A stretch of DNA of 6,171 nucleotides, from NCBI GenBank assembly GCA_003520425.1, contig DOUU01000310.1, positions 7,805-13,975 of the forward strand. Reading direction: 5' to 3'. Numbering within the stretch: position 1 is the stretch's first letter; each line of letters starts with the position of its first letter. Source of the DNA: Deltaproteobacteria bacterium. Its GTDB lineage: Bacteria > Myxococcota_A > UBA9160. The translations under genes and the position numbers were made by a program. Positions 1 to 5,584 of the stretch are shown in pieces. Under the pieces are notes generated by a model. That model saw only the letters and a list, made by a program, of their open reading frames with translations, did no database searches and had not been told where the DNA came from.

Positions 1-678
1 CCGATCGAGGTCGCACGGGCCTACGCCTCCATCGCCAACGGCGGGATCCGGCCGGAGATCCGAACCTTTGAAGATGTGGTGGACCCGCAGGGCCACACCC
101 TTGCCCGACGCGAGATCGAGTTCCAGTCCGTGCTCGATGCGGGGACCGCCTATCTTGCGACCTCGCTCATGGAGGGCGTCGTCGAGCGGGGGACGGCGGC
201 CTCGGTGCGCGCGTCGGGTCTTCTCGGCCCGATCGCCGGCAAGACGGGGACGACCGACAGCGGGCGCGACGCCTGGTTCGTTGGCTTTACCCCAGAGCTC
301 TTGGCCTTGGTGTGGGTGGGCTTCGACGAGCCGCGGAACACACCGCTCACGGGTGCCACGGGCGCTTTGCCGATCTGGATCCACTTCATGAAGGAAGCGA
401 CGGGCGGCCAGATCCGAGGCGCCTTCCTGCCTCCACCCGAGGTGATCAGCCTCGACATCGATCCGAGTTCTGGCGCCATCGCCCTGGCCGGTTGCCCCCA
501 GCACAAGACCGAGTTCTTCTTGATCGGCACCCTGCCCGCACGGGAGTGCCCCGAGGGAGGCATCTTCGAGCGAGCCGCCCAGTCCCCCGAGCCCGAACCT
601 TCGCCCCGGGCTCCGTCCCGCAGCGAGCCCAGGGGGCGGAGCCGCGGGTTCTTGGGCTGGCTGCGCGGGGTCTTCTAG
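1..678 (+). CDS. mrcA: Class A penicillin-binding protein (PBP1A type), C-terminal part, 5' end outside window
   Basis: This is the end of a bifunctional peptidoglycan synthase, which polymerises glycan strands and cross-links stem peptides on the periplasmic face of the inner membrane. Only the last 225 codons are present, all in transpeptidase-domain sequence and the tail. The reading frame is open from base 1, beginning with an ARAYASIANGG-type segment typical of PBP1A. The KTGTT box is at codons 81-85 (Lys codon 241-243), followed by RDAWFVGFTPE and a VWVGFDEP stretch, the usual class A arrangement. The active-site Ser and the SxN motif lie upstream of the window. After the domain comes a region with two Cys (CPQHK and ECPEGG), as in many PBP1A C-termini, then a Pro/Arg/Ser-rich linker and a short hydrophobic-basic end (GFLGWLRGVF). 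The next gene starts 6 bases after the stop, so they are probably cotranscribed. The symbol is tentative because PBP1A and related class A enzymes are hard to separate from a fragment. Confidence 0.93.
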   Translation, partial: PIEVARAYASIANGGIRPEIRTFEDVVDPQGHTLARREIEFQSVLDAGTAYLATSLMEGVVERGTAASVRASGLLGPIAGKTGTTDSGRDAWFVGFTPELLALVWVGFDEPRNTPLTGATGALPIWIHFMKEATGGQIRGAFLPPPEVISLDIDPSSGAIALAGCPQHKTEFFLIGTLPARECPEGGIFERAAQSPEPEPSPRAPSRSEPRGRSRGFLGWLRGVF

Positions 679-684
679 AGCGAG

Positions 685-1266
685 ATGCCGCACCTAGCCG
701 CTCTTCGCGGTCTTGCGGTGCTCGCTCTTTTGCCGCTGCTTGCCCTCTCCTGCGCGCGGCCCGGGCGGCCTTCCCATCCTGCGACGAGGCCCGGAGCGGC
801 GACGGAGGGGGTGGAGAAGGCGGCGCCTCCCCAGGCCGCTGCGCCGCCCCTCCACCTCTCGGCCCTCGCTCTTGAGGGGGATCCCGCGCGCCGGGCCTCC
901 ATGCGCTTTGTGCTTGAAGGCCTCGACGCAGACGCGGCGGGCTCCGAGGGCGAAGCGGCCAGCCTCTACGGGCGCGCCCTCCAGGTCGACCCATCGAACC
1001 CCTACGCCTACCTCGCCCTTGCGCGCCAGCGCGCCGAGGGCGAGGAGCCGGCGCGTGCGCTCCCCTACCTCGAGAAGGCCCGCGCTCTTCTCGCGGCCCA
1101 GAAAGCGCAGACGCCGTCGGTCGAGGCGCATCTTTGTGGCCTGCGCGCCCTCGCGCTCGATGCCGCCGGGCGCAGCGAGGAGGCGCAGGAGGAGATGGCG
1201 CGGGCGAAGGCGCTGGCTCCCGACGCCTGGAGCGATGGGCGGCTCGACGCGGCCGAGCTTCGATAG
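685..1266 (+). CDS. Small TPR-like outer-envelope lipoprotein
   Basis: This 193-residue protein is a predicted lipoprotein of unknown specific role. It has a short basic/neutral N-terminus, a Leu/Ala-rich hydrophobic core (about residues 10-21) and a lipobox ALSC with Cys23 as the lipidation site. Position -3 is Ala rather than the commoner Leu, which is permitted but less usual. Residue +2 is Ala, not Asp, so by the E. coli rule it would be sorted to the outer membrane. An Ala/Pro-rich linker (about 24-57) precedes two to three TPR-like helical pairs at about 71-104, 105-138 and 145-180. These include the Y..AL.VDPSNPYAYLALA and A...ARAKALAPDAW pattern. TPR lipoproteins usually scaffold envelope complexes. 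The start follows the PBP stop by 6 bases, with only a weak GAG-type ribosome binding site, which suits translational coupling. It lies directly before lspA, the enzyme needed to process it. A role in peptidoglycan synthesis with the neighbouring PBP is a guess from position. Confidence 0.8.
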   Translation: MPHLAALRGLAVLALLPLLALSCARPGRPSHPATRPGAATEGVEKAAPPQAAAPPLHLSALALEGDPARRASMRFVLEGLDADAAGSEGEAASLYGRALQVDPSNPYAYLALARQRAEGEEPARALPYLEKARALLAAQKAQTPSVEAHLCGLRALALDAAGRSEEAQEEMARAKALAPDAWSDGRLDAAELR

Positions 1267-1302
1267 CCCGTGGGCGGGGTGTATGGTACGGTGCGGCTCC
1301 GC

Positions 1303-1818
1303 ATGACGCCGAAGCTTCGGATTCTCCTCGGCGCCCTTCTTGTCGCGATCCCCGCCGACCAAGCCAGCAAGATCTGGATCGAGTCTCATCTCTCCTACGC
1401 GGATCGCATCCCGGTCGTCGAGGGTTTCTTCTATCTCACGCACGTGCGCAATCCAGGCGCGGCGTTCAGCCTGTTCACGACGCTCGATCCGAAGCTGCGA
1501 ATGACATTTTTCGTGTCGGTTTCGCTCGTCGCGATGGGCATCATCGCCTCCTTCTACCGCAAGCTCGCCCCTCGGGATCGGCTCTCGGCGCTCGCCCTCG
1601 GGCTCATCCTGGGTGGTGCGGTCGGCAATCTGATCGACCGGCTGTGGCACGGCGAGGTCGTCGACTTTCTGCATTTCCGACTGTGGAGCGGCTATTCGTG
1701 GCCGGATTTCAACCTGGCCGACAGCTTCATCGTCGTCGGGGTCGGGCTCCTCGTGCTCGAGCTGCTCGCAAGCGAGGGTGAGAGCCGCGCTGCATCCGCG
1801 TCGAATTCGCCTTCGTAG
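1303..1818 (+). CDS. lspA: Lipoprotein signal peptidase (signal peptidase II)
   Basis: LspA is an inner-membrane aspartyl peptidase that cleaves the signal peptide of diacylglyceryl-modified prolipoproteins just before the lipidated Cys. With the ATG at 1303 it has 171 residues, normal for the family. Visible family motifs are ADQASK (Asp19) after the first membrane segment, RNPGAAFS (Asn50), GNLIDR with catalytic Asp112, VVDFLHF, and FNLADSF with catalytic Asp140. Four hydrophobic segments fit the known topology (about 6-18, 68-84, 94-108 and 140-155). The frame is also open from a GTG at 1270, 3 bases after the lipoprotein stop, which would add 11 residues. I prefer 1303 because family N-termini begin shortly before the first membrane segment. 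Neither start has a clear Shine-Dalgarno sequence. A weak TATGGT box at 1282-1287 could give a short-leader internal promoter, but no good -35 accompanies it. The protein is complete, with both catalytic residues present. Confidence 0.96.
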   Translation: MTPKLRILLGALLVAIPADQASKIWIESHLSYADRIPVVEGFFYLTHVRNPGAAFSLFTTLDPKLRMTFFVSVSLVAMGIIASFYRKLAPRDRLSALALGLILGGAVGNLIDRLWHGEVVDFLHFRLWSGYSWPDFNLADSFIVVGVGLLVLELLASEGESRAASASNSPS

Positions 1819-1823
1819 CGAGG

Positions 1824-1840
1824 CGGATGCATCACATCCG
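1824..1840 (+). terminator. Hairpin just after lspA; weak terminator or operator-like dyad
   Basis: The arms CGGATG (1824-1829) and CATCCG (1835-1840) are perfectly complementary around a 5-base loop, 5 bases after the lspA stop. No uninterrupted T run follows, only the mixed stretch GAATACACTTTCTTG, so it is a poor Rho-independent terminator. The half-site CGGAT/ATCCG recurs in a second dyad at 1932-1951, so this could instead be a protein-binding site. Confidence 0.4.
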
Positions 1841-1895
1841 GAATACACTTTCTTGTGGAATCTCTGCTCCTCCGTCGGGAAATTTTGCGTCTTGC

Positions 1896-1924
1896 TTGAC
1901 ACCCCTTGCGGCGCGCGATAGAAC
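1896..1924 (+). promoter_or_regulatory. Sigma70-type promoter for the IclR-family gene
   Basis: A perfect -35 hexamer TTGACA (1896-1901) is separated by exactly 17 bases from TAGAAC (1919-1924), which matches the -10 consensus at four of six positions including the key T, A and A. An A/T tract (AAATTTT, 1880-1886) sits upstream of the -35, where an UP element would lie, in otherwise very GC-rich DNA. Transcription would start near 1931, giving a leader of about 140 bases to the start at 2071. It is the best promoter-like match in the window. Confidence 0.65.
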
Positions 1925-1931
1925 GGGTCCG

Positions 1932-1951
1932 TCGGATAGGGGGTCATCCGA
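1932..1951. promoter_or_regulatory. Inverted repeat downstream of the -10; possible operator for IclR-type autoregulation
   Basis: TCGGAT (1932-1937) and ATCCGA (1946-1951) form a perfect 6-base inverted repeat around an 8-base spacer. It would lie at the start of the transcribed region (about +1 to +21), where a bound repressor would block initiation or escape. Many IclR-family proteins repress their own genes through palindromic sites overlapping the promoter. Assignment to the IclR protein encoded next is inference. Confidence 0.35.
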
Positions 1952-1999
1952 TCATCCTCCAAGTCGATCGTTCCCACCGCCGCCGGAGCGGCCGCGAAC

Positions 2000-2074
2000 A
2001 TGCATGATGAAAAAGAGATGGGAGCGCGGGATTCCGGTATGGCAGGTGTCGGCCCCGAGGGGTTCTCTCGATGA
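2000..2074 (+). other. Possible 24-codon leader ORF overlapping the IclR gene start
   Basis: An ATG at 2000 opens a 24-codon frame (starts MHDEKEMGARDSG) that ends in TGA at 2072-2074. The ATG of the regulator at 2071 overlaps this stop as ATGA, the classic layout for translational coupling. A GGAG at 1985-1988 is 11 bases before the ATG, rather far. Codon use is not strongly GC-rich at third positions, unlike the real genes here, so it may be chance. No function can be assigned to the peptide. Confidence 0.2.
2057..2062 (+). promoter_or_regulatory. Ribosome binding site of the IclR-family gene
   Basis: GAGGGG lies 8 bases before the ATG at 2071 and supports that start. No other start codon exists in this frame back to the stop codons at 2005-2010. 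The preceding CCCC can pair with its 3' G's in a very short stem, so the site could be partly masked unless ribosomes pass through it from the leader ORF. Confidence 0.6.
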
Positions 2075-2880
2075 AGCGGCCGAAGAGCGACTACGCCATC
2101 CAGACCGTGTGCAACGCGCTCAGCCTCTTGCAAGCTTTCCACTGCGACGAGGAGCTCGGTGTGACCGAGCTCTCCCGGCGGCTCGGCTTGCACAAGAACA
2201 ATGTGTTCCGACTGCTCGCTACCCTTGAGCAGGCCGGCTACGTGGAGCAGGCGCCGTCGACCGATCGCTATCGACTCTCCTTCGCCTGCTTCGAACTCGG
2301 GCAGGCTTTCGTTCGCGGCCGAAGTCTCCTCGGGGAAGCGCAGCCGTTGCTCGAGGCGTTGTCGAACGAGCTCAAGGAGACGGCCCATCTGGCCGTGCTC
2401 AGCGACTACGAGGTCGTGCATCTTGCGGGCTCGGCCCCCGAGGAGCTCTTGAGCGCCGGCTTGCGGATCGGGCATCGCGCGCCGGCCCACTGCACCGCCC
2501 TCGGCAAGATCCTGCTCGCGTGCGGCTGCGAAGCCACGCGCGAAACCTATGAGCGCAGGGTCGCGAGCGAGGGCGCCCTCCCGGCCCGCACGCCCGCGAC
2601 GATCGTCGACGCGCTCAAGCTCCACGAGCAGCTGCGCGAGGTGGCGAGCCAGGGCTTTGCCCTCGATCTCGAGGAATACGGAGCGGGGGTGTGCTGCGCG
2701 GCTGCGCCGGTCTATGACGGTGCGGGGCGCCTCGTGGCTGCCCTCTCGGTCTCCGGTCCAGCGGTGCGCCTCGGCCAGGAGGAGCTCCTGCGCCGCGTGA
2801 TTCCCAAGGTCATGGCCCGCGCAGAGCGCCTTTCCGCACGGCTGGGCGCGGCGGTTGCCTCCAGTCCGCCCATCGCCTAG
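2071..2880 (+). CDS. IclR-family transcriptional regulator
   Basis: This 269-residue protein is a complete DNA-binding regulator of the IclR family, whose members usually control catabolic genes in response to a small carbon metabolite. The N-terminal winged helix-turn-helix is clear: VTELSRRLG (31-39), then the recognition helix region LHKNNVFRLLATLEQAG (40-56), then the wing YVEQAPSTDRYRLS (57-70). The effector-binding domain (about 85-258) shows the family segments HCTALGKILLA (140-150) and GVCCAAAPVYDGAGRLVAALSVSGP (206-230). The effector cannot be read from sequence. It is rich in Cys (eight, including CGC at 151-153 and CC at 208-209), which may be incidental. It has its own predicted promoter and leader, and lies 96 bases before an acyl-CoA dehydrogenase on the same strand. 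Regulation of itself and of the downstream fatty-acid/propionyl-CoA genes is the natural inference. The family call is firm and the target genes are unproven. Confidence 0.95.
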   Translation: MKRPKSDYAIQTVCNALSLLQAFHCDEELGVTELSRRLGLHKNNVFRLLATLEQAGYVEQAPSTDRYRLSFACFELGQAFVRGRSLLGEAQPLLEALSNELKETAHLAVLSDYEVVHLAGSAPEELLSAGLRIGHRAPAHCTALGKILLACGCEATRETYERRVASEGALPARTPATIVDALKLHEQLREVASQGFALDLEEYGAGVCCAAAPVYDGAGRLVAALSVSGPAVRLGQEELLRRVIPKVMARAERLSARLGAAVASSPPIA

Positions 2881-2885
2881 GTTCG

Positions 2886-2916
2886 TCCAAGTCCCTGTTT
2901 TCCAAACGAATATGAC
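2886..2916 (+). promoter_or_regulatory. Possible regulated promoter region of the acyl-CoA dehydrogenase gene
   Basis: A TATGAC box (2911-2916) resembles a -10, but no decent -35 lies 16-18 bases upstream, as expected for an activator-dependent promoter. In the place of the -35 is an inverted repeat TTCGT (2882-2886) / ACGAA (2906-2910). A 19-base stretch at 2886-2904 matches 1958-1976 in the iclR leader at 14 positions, including an exact TCCAAGTC. These could be sites for the IclR protein. The evidence is weak individually. Confidence 0.3.
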
Positions 2917-2948
2917 CCCGAGTCACGGGGCGCGCAGGCGCGCTGCGC
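2916..2948 (+). terminator. Two small GC hairpins after the IclR gene
   Basis: CCCCG (2916-2920) and CGGGG (2926-2930) flank a 5-base loop. Next to it, GCGCAG (2932-2937) and CTGCGC (2943-2948) flank another 5-base loop. No T tract follows either, so they are not convincing intrinsic terminators. They may be leader structure of the dehydrogenase transcript or attenuate read-through. Confidence 0.25.
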
Positions 2949-2966
2949 AAAGCCTCCGCGCCAATC

Positions 2967-2971
2967 AGGAG
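2967..2971 (+). promoter_or_regulatory. Ribosome binding site of the acyl-CoA dehydrogenase gene
   Basis: AGGAG lies 5 bases before the ATG at 2977 and fixes that start, which also matches where acyl-CoA dehydrogenases begin (MEFALTDEQ). Confidence 0.75.
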
Positions 2972-2976
2972 CTCCC

Positions 2977-4116
2977 ATGGAGTTCGCACTGACCGACGAG
3001 CAGCTCGCGCTGCAGGCCACCGCCCGCCGTTTCGCCGAGAGCGAGATCGCGCCCGCCGCGGCGCACTACGATCAGACCGGGGAGTTCCCCCGGGAGATCA
3101 TCCGGAAAGCGTGGGAGCTCGGTCTCTCCAGCACCTGCATCCCGAGCGAGTACGGCGGCGTGGGACTGAGCGCCGTCGAGAGCTGCCTCATCACGGAGGA
3201 GATCGCCTGGGGCTGCTCCGGGATGGGCACGTCGATCATGTGCAACGACCTCGGGCTCATGCCCATCGTGATTGCCGGCACGAATGAACAGAAAAAAGAG
3301 TGGCTCTCGGCCTGCGCGGAGAGCTTCAAGCTCGTCTCCTTCTGCCTCTCGGAGCCGGAGGCCGGATCCGATGTCGCAGGCCTTCAGCTCCAGTGCGAGA
3401 AGGACGGCGACGCCTATCTCCTCCAGGGCACGAAGTGCTGGATCACCAACGGCGGAGTTGCGGACCTCTACACCGTGTTCGCCACGCTCGACCGCGCGAG
3501 CCGCCATGGCGGCATCTGCGCCTTCATCGTGCCGACCTCCACGCCGGGCATCACCATCGGAAAGAAGGAGGAGAAGATGGGTCAGCGGGCGAGCGACACT
3601 CGCGTGATCCATTTCGATGGCGTCCGCGTACCCGCAGCGCAGCGCCTCGGTCAGGAAGGCGAGGGTTTCAAGATCGCGATGCGCACCCTCGATCGCACGC
3701 GGCCGCCGATCGGCGCCCTCGCGACCGGCATCGCGCGGCGCGCGCTCGAGGAGTCGCTCAAGTACGCCCGCGAGCGCAAGGCGTTCGGCTTCCCGATTGG
3801 CGGGTTCCAGGCCGTGCAGTTCATGCTCGCCGACATGGCGAAGGACATCGAGGCCGCGCGCCTTCTTACGCTGCAAAGCGCGTGGATGGTGGACCGGGGC
3901 CTGCGCGCATCCAAGCACTCGTCGATCGCGAAGTGCTTCGCCACGGATGCGGCCATGCGGATTACCACGGATGCGGTCCAGATTTTCGGCGGCAACGGCT
4001 ACACGAAGGAATACCCCGTCGAGAAGCTCATGCGGGACGCGAAGCTCATGCAGATCTACGAAGGCACAAACCAGATCCAGCGCCTCGTGATTGCCCGCGA
4101 GCTCCTGAAGGGCTGA
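2977..4116 (+). CDS. Acyl-CoA dehydrogenase (short/medium-chain type)
   Basis: This 379-residue FAD enzyme would introduce the alpha,beta double bond into an acyl-CoA, passing electrons to an electron-transfer flavoprotein in the cytoplasm. The length is normal for the four-helix/beta/four-helix fold. The first family signature, [13 protein letters not shown], is at 123-135 (FAD and substrate contacts). The second runs from Gln335 to Asp354 and contains [13 protein letters not shown]. The catalytic base is Glu362 in [12 protein letters not shown]. Segments [10 protein letters not shown] (200-209) and TLDRTRP (237-243) resemble medium-chain (MCAD) and butyryl-CoA enzymes, and the Glu lies in the C-terminal position used by these, not the alternative one of isovaleryl or long-chain types. 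Chain length or branching preference cannot be fixed by eye. It follows the IclR gene by 96 bases and precedes malic enzyme by 154 bases. Its role in feeding propionyl-CoA or acetyl-CoA to the neighbours is inferred. Confidence 0.96.
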   Translation: MEFALTDEQLALQATARRFAESEIAPAAAHYDQTGEFPREIIRKAWELGLSSTCIPSEYGGVGLSAVESCLITEEIAWGCSGMGTSIMCNDLGLMPIVIAGTNEQKKEWLSACAESFKLVSFCLSEPEAGSDVAGLQLQCEKDGDAYLLQGTKCWITNGGVADLYTVFATLDRASRHGGICAFIVPTSTPGITIGKKEEKMGQRASDTRVIHFDGVRVPAAQRLGQEGEGFKIAMRTLDRTRPPIGALATGIARRALEESLKYARERKAFGFPIGGFQAVQFMLADMAKDIEAARLLTLQSAWMVDRGLRASKHSSIAKCFATDAAMRITTDAVQIFGGNGYTKEYPVEKLMRDAKLMQIYEGTNQIQRLVIARELLKG

Positions 4117-4130
4117 TGCGCCCGTGAGGA

Positions 4131-4167
4131 GCTCCGGGCTCCCCTCGGGAGCGCCCGGGGTCGGAGC
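4131..4167 (+). terminator. Large GC-rich hairpin after the acyl-CoA dehydrogenase gene
   Basis: Starting 14 bases after the stop, GCTCCC (4138-4143 region) pairs with GGGAGC (4147-4152) around a CTC loop. CCGG (4134-4137) pairs with CCGG (4155-4158) after a 2-base bulge, and GCTCC (4131-4135) could alternatively pair with GGAGC (4163-4167). The structure is strong but no T tract follows. It may slow or end transcription between the dehydrogenase and malic enzyme, or protect the upstream mRNA end. Confidence 0.4.
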
Positions 4168-4168
4168 G

Positions 4169-4198
4169 TAGTCAGGCGAGGGAGCGATCTGATAGACT
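4169..4198 (+). promoter_or_regulatory. Possible promoter for the malic enzyme gene
   Basis: TAGTCA (4169-4174) and TAGACT (4193-4198) each match the sigma70 hexamers at four of six positions, with an 18-base spacer. The GATAGA core is the same as at the iclR promoter -10. Transcription would begin near 4205, leaving about 65 bases of leader. The match is moderate and could be chance. Confidence 0.4.
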
Positions 4199-4257
4199 CG
4201 CCCGCCTCCCAGGACCGGGAGCCTCCCAGGTCCGAGACGGCGGCGACCCCATACGCA

Positions 4258-4262
4258 AGAGG
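4258..4262 (+). promoter_or_regulatory. Ribosome binding site deciding the malic enzyme start
   Basis: AGAGG lies 8 bases before the GTG at 4271 but 14 bases before the in-frame ATG at 4277, which favours the GTG start by spacing. Confidence 0.55.
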
Positions 4263-4270
4263 ATCTTGAA

Positions 4271-5566
4271 GTGAGTATGATCACGAAGGAACAGGCGCTC
4301 GCGTACCACTCGGTGGGGCGCAAGGGCAAGATCAAAGTCGTTCCCACGAAGCCGACTCTCACCCAGACCGACCTTTCCCTTGCCTACACCCCCGGCGTGG
4401 CCGAGCCCTGCCGCAAGATCGCGGCCGACGCCGAGGACGCCTTCCAGTACACGGCCAAGGGCAATCTGGTCGCGGTCGTGACCAACGGCACCGCGGTGCT
4501 CGGGCTCGGCAACATCGGTCCCCTTGCCGGCAAGCCCGTGATGGAAGGCAAGGCGGTTCTGTTCAAGCGCTTCGCGGACATCGACGTCTTCGACATCGAG
4601 CTCGCGACCGAGGACCCGCAGGAGGTGATCCGGACCTGCCAGCTGCTCGAGCCGACCTTCGGCGGGATCAACCTCGAGGACATCCGCGCTCCCGAGTGCT
4701 TCGAGATCGAAGAGACCCTGATCGAGACCATGGGGATCCCCGTGTTTCACGATGATCAGCACGGGACCGCGATCATCTCGGGCGCTGCGTTCTTGAACGC
4801 GCTCCAGATCACCCGCCGAAAGATCGAGGACGTGAAGGTCGTCTTCTCCGGCGCAGGGGCCGCGGGCATTGCCTGTGCGAAGCTCTACATCGACCTTGGC
4901 GTGCGACCCGAGAACATGGTGCTCGTCGACAGCAAGGGCGTGATCTACGAGGGCCGCCGGGAAGGCATGAACAAGTACAAGCAGCAGTTCGCGCGGAAGA
5001 CCTCGCTCCGAACGCTCACGGAGGCCCTGGACGGTGCGGATGCATTCATCGGCGTGTCGTCGGCGGGGCTCGTGACGCAGGAGATGGTGGTCCGCATGGC
5101 GAAGCAGCCGATCATCTTCGCCATGGCGAATCCGGACCCCGAGATCACGCCGAAGGAAGTGGCCGAGGTGCGCAAGGACGCAATCATGGCGACCGGTCGC
5201 TCGGACTTCCCGAACCAGGTGAACAACTGCCTTGGCTTCCCCTTCATCTTCCGGGGCGCGCTCGACGTGCGCGCCCGCAAGATCAACGAGCCCATGAAGC
5301 AGGCCGCGGTGAAGGCCCTGGCCGAGCTCGCGCGGCGCGGCGCGGACGGCGTTCCGGACGCCGTGGTGCACGCCTATCCGGGGGAGAAGTTCGAGTTCGG
5401 CCCGGGCTACATCATTCCCAAGCCCTTCGATCCGCGGGTGCTCCTCCACGTCGCGCCGGCCGTGGCGAAGGCGGCCATGGAGACCGGCGTGGCGCGCGCG
5501 CCCGTGGACCTCGTGTCCTATCGGGCCCGCCTCGAGCAGACCGCGCGCGAACTCGCGCAGCTGTGA
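4271..5566 (+). CDS. maeB: Malic enzyme, MaeB type without phosphotransacetylase domain
   Basis: It catalyses oxidative decarboxylation of malate to pyruvate and CO2 with NAD(P)+ and a divalent metal in the cytosol. The 431 residues cover the complete N-terminal and Rossmann malic enzyme domains. Visible motifs are YTPGVAEPC with Tyr39, MEGKAVLFK with Lys94, NLEDI (134-138) and HDDQHGTAI (160-168), supplying metal ligands Glu136, Asp137 and Asp162. The dinucleotide-binding GAGAAG is at 194-199, followed by NPDP (287-290) and DFPNQVNN (312-319). E. coli MaeB has about 760 residues because a phosphotransacetylase-like regulatory domain follows. Here the protein stops at the end of the malic enzyme part with an ordinary stop codon. 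NAD versus NADP preference cannot be decided by eye. Translation probably starts at GTG 4271; ATG 4277 is the alternative. The carboxyltransferase gene starts 18 bases after the stop, so the two are likely one operon, linking C4 decarboxylation to propionyl-CoA metabolism. Confidence 0.95.
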   Translation: MSMITKEQALAYHSVGRKGKIKVVPTKPTLTQTDLSLAYTPGVAEPCRKIAADAEDAFQYTAKGNLVAVVTNGTAVLGLGNIGPLAGKPVMEGKAVLFKRFADIDVFDIELATEDPQEVIRTCQLLEPTFGGINLEDIRAPECFEIEETLIETMGIPVFHDDQHGTAIISGAAFLNALQITRRKIEDVKVVFSGAGAAGIACAKLYIDLGVRPENMVLVDSKGVIYEGRREGMNKYKQQFARKTSLRTLTEALDGADAFIGVSSAGLVTQEMVVRMAKQPIIFAMANPDPEITPKEVAEVRKDAIMATGRSDFPNQVNNCLGFPFIFRGALDVRARKINEPMKQAAVKALAELARRGADGVPDAVVHAYPGEKFEFGPGYIIPKPFDPRVLLHVAPAVAKAAMETGVARAPVDLVSYRARLEQTARELAQL

Positions 5567-5584
5567 GCGCGACGAACGCCCCGC

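Noticed and set aside
1282..1287. TATGGT box as an lspA promoter
   Set aside because: There is no acceptable -35 at 16-18 bases upstream and it is inside a tightly packed gene run, so it is too weak to list as a promoter.
1270..1302. GTG at 1270 as the lspA start
   Set aside because: It would add 11 residues before the normal LspA N-terminus and lacks a ribosome binding site. It is kept only as an alternative.
1921..1973. GAACG (1921-1925) and CGTTC (1969-1973) as an operator
   Set aside because: Five-base arms 43 bases apart are expected by chance and there is no supporting context.
1827..2228. A 133-codon plus-strand frame crossing the lspA-iclR gap into the IclR gene
   Set aside because: It overlaps the firm IclR coding region by more than 150 bases in another frame, contains the predicted promoter, has no Shine-Dalgarno and its product has no family features.
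694..2625. A 643-codon open frame on the minus strand spanning the lipoprotein, lspA and the IclR gene
   Set aside because: The three plus-strand genes happen to share one frame, and GC-rich codon use leaves the complementary frame nearly free of stops. The translation is low-complexity, rich in Arg, Glu and Gly, with no recognisable domain, whereas the plus-strand products are clear families.
2968..4135. Recurrent GGAGCTCC palindrome at 2968-2975 and 4128-4135, flanking the dehydrogenase gene
   Set aside because: GAG followed by CTC is a common codon pair in this DNA and similar strings occur inside the IclR and dehydrogenase genes. The first copy is explained by the ribosome binding site.
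2965..4362. A 465-codon minus-strand open frame opposite the acyl-CoA dehydrogenase gene
   Set aside because: It has the same shadow pattern. The plus strand encodes a full-length dehydrogenase with all signatures, and the minus translation has none.
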